From an uncultured Ectothiorhodospiraceae bacterium (lineage in GTDB: Bacteria; Pseudomonadota; Gammaproteobacteria; UBA9214), in NCBI GenBank assembly GCA_947258945.1, contig CAMYKJ010000044.1, forward strand, positions 1 through 6,163: 6,163 bases of DNA. The letters are read 5' to 3'. The notes beneath the pieces were generated by a model. The model was not told where the DNA came from. It saw only the letters and a program-made list of their open reading frames with translations, and made no database searches. The position numbers and the translations under genes are program-made. Positions 1-4,331 of the stretch are shown in pieces (within the stretch, counting starts at the first letter, position 1; each line of letters opens with the position of its first letter).

Positions 1-295
<295 letters not shown>

Positions 296-326
296 ATCAG
301 CTAAAAGATACAAGATAAAAGGGACC

Positions 327-392
327 TGTTGGAGCGCCTTGCAGGCGCGAACACTCCGTAATCGATGTTCGCGCTCGCAAGGCGCTCCTACA
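327..392. repeat. REP-type hairpin doublet (BIME-like) between ahcY and metF
   Basis: Arms 327-353 and 366-392 are reverse complements at 24 of 27 positions, with a 12-nt loop at 354-365. Each arm is itself a small hairpin unit: in the left arm gcgcc (334-338) pairs with ggcgc (344-348) across ttgca. Read on the minus strand, the right arm begins GTAGGAGCGCCTTGC, with the GTAG head known from REP elements mobilised by RAYT (TnpA-REP) transposases. The left arm has GTTG in the same place. Two head-to-head REPs form a BIME-like unit. A run of six T at 396-401 follows the stem by three bases, so on the plus strand the same structure could act as an intrinsic terminator behind ahcY. No RAYT gene is present in the window. 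Confidence 0.7.
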
Positions 393-410
393 ATGTTTTT
401 TACCCCATGT

Positions 411-419
411 TGCTATTGT
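411..419 (+). promoter_or_regulatory. Weak candidate extended -10 element upstream of metF
   Basis: TGCTATTGT at 411-419 fits an extended -10 pattern (TGn followed by TATTGT, 4 of 6 matches to TATAAT) and lies 33 bp before the metF ATG, after the T-run. No acceptable -35 hexamer is found 16-18 bp upstream. If the REP structure terminates transcription from ahcY, metF would need a promoter such as this; otherwise it is transcribed from further upstream. Tentative. Confidence 0.2.
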
Positions 420-452
420 ACGTTTTGCATCTTTTAGAAATCGTTATTAATA

Positions 453-1301
453 ATGCCTACCAATAATCCCGTCTTTAGTTTCGAATTCTTCCCGCCCAAG
501 ACTGCGGAGGGCATCGAAAAACTGCGTGCGACACAGGCTGAGCTCGCAAAGGTAAAACCCCGGTTCTTTTCGGTAACCTTCGGTGCCGGCGGTTCGACGC
601 GCGACCGCACGGCCGAAACCGTCTTCGATATTCAGACTAAGTCCGGCATAGAAACCGCGCCGCACATTTCGTGCATCAGTTCTACCCGTGAAAACATCAG
701 CGAAATGCTGACACATTACCGGGAGCGTGACATCAGCCATATCGTGGCGCTGCGCGGCGACATGCCTTCGGGCATGGTCGAGGCGGGCGAGTTCCGCTAT
801 GCCAACGAGCTGGTCGCCTTTATCCGCGAAACAACCGGCGACCATTTTCATATCGAGGTGGCCGCCTATCCGGAATACCATCCGCAGGCGACCAGCCCGG
901 ACCGGGATCTCGCCAATTTCAGGCGCAAGGTCGAGGCCGGCGCAAACAGTGCAATCACGCAGTATTTCTACAATGCGGATGCCTATTTCCGCTTTATCGA
1001 GCGTTGCGGGCAGAACGGCATCGACATTCCGATCGTCCCCGGCATCATGCCGATCACCAACTTCTACCAGCTGGCACGCTTCTCCGATGCCTGTGGCGCC
1101 GAAATTCCCCGCTGGATCCGCAAGCCGCTGGAGGTCTACGGCGAAGACATCGACTCCATCCGTGCCTTCGGCGAAGAAGTCGTCACCGGTCTGTGTGAAC
1201 GGCTGTTGCAACACGGCGCACCCGGCCTGCACTTCTACACCCTGAACCGCTCGGCACCCTCGCTGGCGATCTGGAACAATCTGGGATTGTCTGACTTGTA
1301 A
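453..1301 (+). CDS. metF: 5,10-methylenetetrahydrofolate reductase
   Basis: Cytosolic flavoprotein that reduces 5,10-methylene-THF to 5-methyl-THF, the methyl donor for methionine synthase. The 282-residue product is close to the usual bacterial MetF length (about 280-300) and forms a single TIM barrel. Family motifs in order: SFEFFPPK (residues 9-16, Glu11 equivalent to the catalytic Glu28 of E. coli), SVTFGAGGS (40-48), HISCI (71-75), ALRGD (99-103, Asp103 in the flavin/folate site), AYPEYHPQA (138-146), ITQYFYN (168-174, Gln170 a folate contact), PGIMPI (196-201) and GLHFYTLNR (258-266). The ATG at 453 is chosen because the SFEFF motif follows directly, and an in-frame TAG at 435-437 blocks any upstream extension. 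There is no clear Shine-Dalgarno sequence; the leader is A/T-rich (tcgttattaata), so initiation may be weak or leaderless-like. Nothing looks damaged. Confidence 0.97.
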   Translation: MPTNNPVFSFEFFPPKTAEGIEKLRATQAELAKVKPRFFSVTFGAGGSTRDRTAETVFDIQTKSGIETAPHISCISSTRENISEMLTHYRERDISHIVALRGDMPSGMVEAGEFRYANELVAFIRETTGDHFHIEVAAYPEYHPQATSPDRDLANFRRKVEAGANSAITQYFYNADAYFRFIERCGQNGIDIPIVPGIMPITNFYQLARFSDACGAEIPRWIRKPLEVYGEDIDSIRAFGEEVVTGLCERLLQHGAPGLHFYTLNRSAPSLAIWNNLGLSDL

Positions 1302-1308
1302 ATAGTCA

Positions 1309-1340
1309 CCTCGCGCAGAGACGCGGAGGCGCAGAGAAAA
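1309..1340 (+). repeat. Left arm of a perfect 32-bp inverted repeat
   Basis: Begins 7 bp after the metF stop codon. It is the exact reverse complement (32 of 32) of 1636-1667. Its core, cgcagagacgcggaggcgca, is a low-complexity but non-random sequence in which a 9-mer (gcgcagaga / gcgcagaga) recurs with a 16-nt period. The sequence resembles a family of dispersed intergenic repeats reading tctctgcgcctccgcgtctc on the other strand; membership of that family is recalled, not tested. No U-tract follows on the plus strand, so it does not look like a metF terminator by itself. Confidence 0.85.
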
Positions 1341-1417
1341 AACAATAAAAAACACGCCACAGTGGGCACACGACTATTGGGATGCAGGAGGCAGGGCAAT
1401 GCATGGGGCAATTGCCG

Positions 1418-1557
1418 AGGCGGGAATCCAGTCCAGAAACTGCAATCGCTTTAAATACTGACCATCCAACAGTTTCACTGTACTGTTTATATGTCAGTTG
1501 CATATATTGTTCGTGATTGTAATATTACCGCTGGATTCCCGCCTGCGCGGGAATGAC
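1418..1557. repeat. Inner inverted repeat with dispersed ggattcccgcc-type ends
   Basis: aggcgggaatccag (1418-1431) is the exact reverse complement of ctggattcccgcct (1531-1544), 14 of 14. The right copy continues into a compact hairpin: attcccgc (1535-1542) pairs with gcgggaat (1547-1554) across the 4-nt loop ctgc, then gac. This complete unit resembles a very widespread bacterial intergenic repeat of the form ggattcccgcctgcgcgggaatgac. The left copy keeps only the first half, since the bases that would close its own hairpin are absent. The roughly 100 bp between the arms is AT-rich and has no ORF of note. The layout resembles a small non-autonomous element or two independent repeat insertions facing each other. 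Confidence 0.75.
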
Positions 1558-1578
1558 AATAGATATTATTTCTGCATC

Positions 1579-1606
1579 CTTACGCAAGAATTCTATTCTT
1601 TATAAT
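1579..1606 (+). promoter_or_regulatory. Candidate sigma-70 promoter for bioA-rsmE
   Basis: A perfect -10 hexamer TATAAT lies at 1601-1606. The best -35 is cttacg at 1579-1584 with a 16-bp spacer (3 of 6 matches to TTGACA), so the -35 is poor. Transcription would begin near 1613, giving a leader of about 78 nt that includes the whole right arm of the 32-bp inverted repeat. The site lies between the inner and outer repeat arms in locally AT-rich DNA, directly upstream of bioA. No BirA-like operator overlaps it visibly. Confidence 0.45.
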
Positions 1607-1635
1607 CTCTGTCCACTCAGTGTCTTTATTTATGG

Positions 1636-1667
1636 TTTTCTCTGCGCCTCCGCGTCTCTGCGCGAGG
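1636..1667 (-). repeat. Right arm of the perfect 32-bp inverted repeat
   Basis: Exact reverse complement of 1309-1340. Read on the plus strand it contains two copies of tctctgcgc (1639-1647 and 1655-1663) with a 16-nt period. It ends 23 bp before the bioA ATG and so would lie in the bioA 5' leader, where it leaves little room for a ribosome binding site. The plus-strand frame through it is open and would read ...FLCASASLRE..., which can lure an annotation into extending bioA upstream. Confidence 0.85.
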
Positions 1668-1690
1668 CAATTTTCTGGTATCGTGACACC

Positions 1691-3040
1691 ATGACCAACG
1701 CCGAACTCTCCAAACGCGATCTCTCTGTCCTGTGGCATCCCTGCACGCAGATGAAGGACCACGAATGGCTGCCGGTTATCCCGATCAGGTCCGGCAAGGG
1801 CGTGTGGCTCGAGGATTTCGAGGGTAATCGCTATCTCGATGCCATCAGCTCCTGGTGGGTCAACCTGTTCGGTCATGCCAACCCGCGCATTAACGCCGCA
1901 CTGGTACAACAGCTCGAGAAGCTGGAGCATGTACTGCTGGCCGGCTTTACCCATGAACCCGTCATCGAGCTGTCCGAGCGCCTGGTGGAAATCACACCAC
2001 CCGGCCTGGACCGCTGCTTCTATGCCGATAACGGTTCATCGGCCGTCGAGGTTGCGCTGAAAATGAGCTTCCACGCCTGGCTGAACCAGGGCAAAACAAG
2101 CAAAACGAAATTCGTCACGCTGGAAAACAGTTATCACGGTGAAACACTCGGTGCGCTCTCCGTCGGCAATGTGGAACTGTACAGGAAGACCTACCAGCCG
2201 CTGTTACTGGAGACCATCACTGCACCATCGCCTGACTGCTACCTGCGCGAGACCGGCGAGAGCTGGCGCGAATACAGCCTGCGACAGTTCGAGCATATGG
2301 AAAAAATTCTACGCCGGCAGGCGGACGAAGTCTGCGCAGTCATCGTCGAGCCACTGGTACAGTGCGCGGGCAACATGCGCATGTATCATCCGGTTTACCT
2401 GGAGCGCCTGCGCAGCGCCTGTGACCGCTACGGCGTTCACCTGATCGCCGATGAAATTGCCGTCGGCTTTGGTCGCACCGGCACACTGTTCGCCTGTGAA
2501 CAGGCGGGGATCACACCCGACTTCCTGTGCCTGTCCAAGGGTTTGACCGGCGGTTACCTCCCCCTGTCTGTCGTGGTTACGCGCAACAGTATTTACGACT
2601 GCTTCTATGACGACTATGAAAACCTGACCGCCTTCCTGCATTCGCACAGCTATACCGGCAATCCGCTGGGCTGCCAGGCGGCACTGGCAACGCTGGACAT
2701 ATTCAACGACGATGATGTCATCGGCAACAACGTTGCCCTCGCCCGGGCCATGCAAACTGCCACCGCCGAGCTGGCCGATCACCCGCATGTTGCCGAGATC
2801 CGGCAGACCGGCATGATTCTCGCAATCGAAATGGTCCGCGACAGGGCAACACGCGAACCGTGGCCCTGGCAGGAGCGACGCGGCCTGAAAGTCTACCAGC
2901 ATGCCCTGCAGCACGGCGCACTGCTGCGCCCGCTCGGCAATGTGGTTTACTTCATGCCGCCCTATGTCATAACGCCTGACGAAATCAGAACACTGGCGGA
3001 AGTTGCACGGGATGGAATCAACCTGGCTACAACTGATTGA
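1691..3040 (+). CDS. bioA: Adenosylmethionine--8-amino-7-oxononanoate aminotransferase (DAPA synthase)
   Basis: Cytosolic PLP enzyme of biotin synthesis, class III aminotransferase fold, converting KAPA to 7,8-diaminopelargonate; the classic family uses SAM as amino donor. The 449-residue product has LWHPCTQMKDHE (14-25), SSWWVNLFGHANP (53-65), NGSSAVEVALKM (114-125), NSYHGETLGALSVG (146-159, aromatic/His over the PLP ring), IADEIAVGFGRTG (252-264, Asp254 to the pyridine nitrogen), LSKGLTGG (281-288, Lys283 the Schiff-base lysine), HSYTGNPLGC (319-328) and LLRPLGNVVYFMPP (411-424, Arg413 as KAPA carboxylate ligand). Cys18 stands where E. coli BioA has Tyr17, a residue near the substrate. The start at 1691 is set by homology: the frame stays open back to 1553, but that stretch is repeat DNA. 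No clear Shine-Dalgarno is seen. rsmE follows after 8 bp, so the two are probably co-transcribed. Confidence 0.95.
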   Translation: MTNAELSKRDLSVLWHPCTQMKDHEWLPVIPIRSGKGVWLEDFEGNRYLDAISSWWVNLFGHANPRINAALVQQLEKLEHVLLAGFTHEPVIELSERLVEITPPGLDRCFYADNGSSAVEVALKMSFHAWLNQGKTSKTKFVTLENSYHGETLGALSVGNVELYRKTYQPLLLETITAPSPDCYLRETGESWREYSLRQFEHMEKILRRQADEVCAVIVEPLVQCAGNMRMYHPVYLERLRSACDRYGVHLIADEIAVGFGRTGTLFACEQAGITPDFLCLSKGLTGGYLPLSVVVTRNSIYDCFYDDYENLTAFLHSHSYTGNPLGCQAALATLDIFNDDDVIGNNVALARAMQTATAELADHPHVAEIRQTGMILAIEMVRDRATREPWPWQERRGLKVYQHALQHGALLRPLGNVVYFMPPYVITPDEIRTLAEVARDGINLATTD

Positions 3041-3048
3041 GCGGACCG

Positions 3049-3783
3049 ATGCGAATCCCGCGCGTGTATACCCGACAGGATCTGGCAAGCGGTACAACTG
3101 TTACTGTCGCCGGTCAGACGGCCCGCCATGTCACACAGGTACTGCGCCTGCGTGCCGGCGCCGGGCTGCGGATATTCAATGGTGACGGGAAGGAATATTC
3201 CGCCACGTTCATGCGCGCCGGCCGTTCCGAGATCACACTGGACATCGGCACGCCGCTCGAGACAGTACCGGAACCGGGCCTGCTCATCCGCCTGGTGCAG
3301 GGCATTGCCCGCAACGATCGCATGGACCTGATACTGCAAAAGGCAGTGGAACTCGGCATCAGCGAAGTACATCCGCTGTGGATGCAGCGCAGCCAGGCGC
3401 ACGTGCGCGGCGAGCGGCTGGAGAAGCGCATTCAGCACTGGCGCGGCGTGATCGCCAGTGCCTGCGAACAATGCGGACGGGCAACCCTGCCGAAGCTGCT
3501 GCCGCCAGCACCCTGTGCGGACTGGATAGCCGGTGATACCGATGACAGCATGCGACTCATGTTACAGCCGGACAGTCCCCGGGTGCTCGCCGACCTGGAA
3601 AGGCCGGCCGGTAGCGTCACGCTGCTGGTCGGACCGGAAGGCGGCATGAACGCCGACGAGCGCGCACTCGCCACCGCGGCGGGCTTTATCGGCCTGCGGC
3701 TGGGCGCAAGAATACTGAGAACGGAGACAGCCGCACTGGCGGCGCTGTCAGGGATACAGACCCTGTGGGGTGATTTTCGCTAG
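3049..3783 (+). CDS. rsmE: 16S rRNA (uracil-1498-N3)-methyltransferase
   Basis: SAM-dependent enzyme that methylates N3 of U1498 in helix 44 of 16S rRNA in the assembled 30S subunit. The 244-residue product matches the usual length (about 243 in E. coli). An N-terminal PUA-like domain (about 1-70) is followed by a SPOUT methyltransferase domain with a deep trefoil knot. Motifs: MRIPRVY at the start, HVTQVLRLRAG (27-37), QKAVELGISEVHPLWMQRSQ (97-116), ACEQCGR (138-144), LLVGPEGG (192-199) and LGARILRTETA (218-228). The last two form the SAM-binding knot. The ATG at 3049 is preferred because RsmE proteins start MRIPR; a TTG at 3037 overlapping the bioA stop codon is the alternative and would add four residues. 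The 8-bp gap after bioA and weak gagcgga leader suggest translational coupling. Ends facing the minus-strand chemosensory genes. Confidence 0.95.
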   Translation: MRIPRVYTRQDLASGTTVTVAGQTARHVTQVLRLRAGAGLRIFNGDGKEYSATFMRAGRSEITLDIGTPLETVPEPGLLIRLVQGIARNDRMDLILQKAVELGISEVHPLWMQRSQAHVRGERLEKRIQHWRGVIASACEQCGRATLPKLLPPAPCADWIAGDTDDSMRLMLQPDSPRVLADLERPAGSVTLLVGPEGGMNADERALATAAGFIGLRLGARILRTETAALAALSGIQTLWGDFR

Positions 3784-3792
3784 GTTAAAAGC

Positions 3793-3815
3793 TATCGCGC
3801 CGGCAAGGCGCGATA
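3793..3815. terminator. Hairpin terminator between convergent rsmE and chpC-like genes
   Basis: A perfect 9-bp stem, tatcgcgcc (3793-3801) with ggcgcgata (3807-3815), and a 5-nt loop. It lies 9 bp past the rsmE stop and 22 bp past the chpC-like stop. On the minus strand the stem is followed by gcttttaa, a short T-run (complement of 3787-3790), so it fits a rho-independent terminator for the chemosensory operon best. On the plus strand the following ttccgaatc has no T-run, so plus-strand termination is less certain. Confidence 0.65.
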
Positions 3816-3837
3816 TTCCGAATCTAAATGAATTCTC

Positions 3838-4302
3838 TTACGCGGCCTGGTCCAGCTGTTCCTCGAGCATACCCTGCAGATGATCCAGGTCCGGAATAAT
3901 GGCCTCTTCGTTGCCGATGCGCACCATGCACTGCAGACCTTCTTCCTCGAAGTCCGAGTATTCATCCGGCGTGTCATGGCCGAACTGGATCAGGCCCGGC
4001 AAACCGGCCGTGACGATAGCGTAGTTCTTCACCTTGCTGTCACGCCGCACGGAATTGACGATCATCAGGCGCGAGAACACCGGGTTCGACGGCACCCTGA
4101 TTCCGCATAGCGCCTCCAGGGAAATTACCGCGATTTCCTCACCATCCCATTTCACCGTGCCGAGCAACCACTCGGGCATATCCGGCAATGCCTCGGGAAC
4201 ACGGTAACTGCTGATCTCGGCAACCGCCATATTCGGCAACAGCAGGTTCATCCCCCTGAGAGGGACCCATAAACTGCGAATCTTTTCCTTGCTTGCTTCC
4301 AC
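3838..4302 (-). CDS. chpC: CheW-domain scaffold protein, ChpC-like
   Basis: A 154-residue protein made of one CheW/SH3-like domain (about residues 8-146). It has the alternating beta-strand pattern of the family, including LLLPNMAVAEISSYR (20-34), WLLGTVKWDGEEIAVISLEAL (the conserved loop with G48 and the I58-S61 strand, 45-65), RLMIVNS (78-84) and YAIVTAGLPGLIQF (94-107). CheW proteins couple membrane chemoreceptors to a CheA kinase in a cytoplasmic array. It lies 29 bp after the hybrid kinase gene on the same strand, in the position ChpC has in Pil-Chp clusters, so its partner is most likely that kinase. The start is GTG at 4302-4300, backed by a good Shine-Dalgarno. The acidic stretch DTPDEYSDFEEEG (110-122) is a loop of unusual charge. 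ChpC is chosen over PilI because it follows the kinase gene; a generic CheW-like assignment is the fallback. Confidence 0.82.
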   Translation of the reverse strand: MEASKEKIRSLWVPLRGMNLLLPNMAVAEISSYRVPEALPDMPEWLLGTVKWDGEEIAVISLEALCGIRVPSNPVFSRLMIVNSVRRDSKVKNYAIVTAGLPGLIQFGHDTPDEYSDFEEEGLQCMVRIGNEEAIIPDLDHLQGMLEEQLDQAA

Positions 4303-4310
4303 TATCCGAC

Positions 4311-4316
4311 CCTCTC
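4311..4316 (-). promoter_or_regulatory. Shine-Dalgarno that fixes the GTG start of the chpC-like gene
   Basis: On the minus strand gagagg occupies 4316-4311, eight bases before the GTG codon at 4302-4300. It is the clearest ribosome binding site in the window and supports the non-ATG start. It lies inside the 29-bp gap after the kinase stop codon. Confidence 0.7.
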
Positions 4317-4331
4317 TGTTGCACTGCCCGC

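Larger units (their letters stand above)
301..437. repeat. Outer inverted repeat around the REP doublet (possible small MITE-like unit)
   Basis: The 13-mer ctaaaagatacaa at 301-313 is matched at 12 of 13 positions by the reverse complement of 425-437 (ttgcatcttttag). The two arms bracket the GC-rich hairpin doublet, so the gap between ahcY and metF is almost wholly one nested, symmetrical unit. The pentamer aaatc occurs at 294-298, two bases before the left arm, and at 438-442, directly after the right arm. This could be a target-site duplication, but it is short and offset, and the left copy overlaps the ahcY stop codon. No coding capacity is visible. The mobile-element reading is inference; the symmetry is directly visible. 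Confidence 0.4.
1302..1690. other. 389-bp gene-free gap between metF and bioA, composed of nested inverted repeats
   Basis: No protein-coding gene is supported here. From left to right the gap holds: a 32-bp outer arm (1309-1340); an A-rich stretch (1337-1352); a small hairpin with stem ggcaat/attgcc (1395-1400 and 1411-1416); the left inner arm (1418-1431); an AT-rich core of about 100 bp (1432-1530) that contains the 10-bp palindrome gtaatattac (1519-1528); the right inner arm with its own hairpin (1531-1557); an AT-rich promoter-like stretch with TATAAT (1601-1606); and the 32-bp outer arm in reverse (1636-1667). Only 23 bp separate the last arm from the bioA start. The AT-rich core differs clearly in composition from the flanking genes. 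I did not find a convincing BirA (biotin repressor) operator. Confidence 0.8.

Noticed and set aside
1309..1340. CRISPR-like or tandem repeat array near metF
   Set aside because: Only two copies exist, in opposite orientation and about 300 bp apart, with no regularly spaced direct repeats and no cas genes.
447..1355. 302-codon open frame on the minus strand opposite metF
   Set aside because: It covers the whole of an intact, strongly conserved metF, has no recognisable domain, and its first codons run through repeat DNA. A typical GC-rich shadow frame.
1306..1503. 65-codon minus-strand frame in the metF-bioA gap
   Set aside because: The C-terminal part is translated repeat (ending SAPPRLCAR), there is no recognisable domain, and half of it lies in the inverted-repeat arms.
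1519..1528. gtaatattac palindrome as a BirA or other repressor operator
   Set aside because: A 10-bp AT-rich palindrome is easily found by chance in AT-rich DNA, it does not match the long spaced BirA operator, and it lies about 75 bp upstream of the -10 box.
1553..1690. Upstream extension of bioA by 46 residues (in-frame ATG at 1553)
   Set aside because: The added residues are encoded by the inner repeat tail, the promoter-like stretch and the 32-bp repeat arm, and BioA homology begins just after the Met at 1691. The open frame through the repeat is fortuitous.
3037..3048. TTG start for rsmE overlapping the bioA stop codon
   Set aside because: The family begins MRIPR, which corresponds to the ATG at 3049. 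A coupled TTG start is possible but adds only four residues without homology.
2309..3097. 262-codon open frame on the minus strand across the end of bioA and the start of rsmE
   Set aside because: Antisense to two well-conserved genes, no family motif, composition rich in Ala/Val/Gly as expected for a shadow frame.
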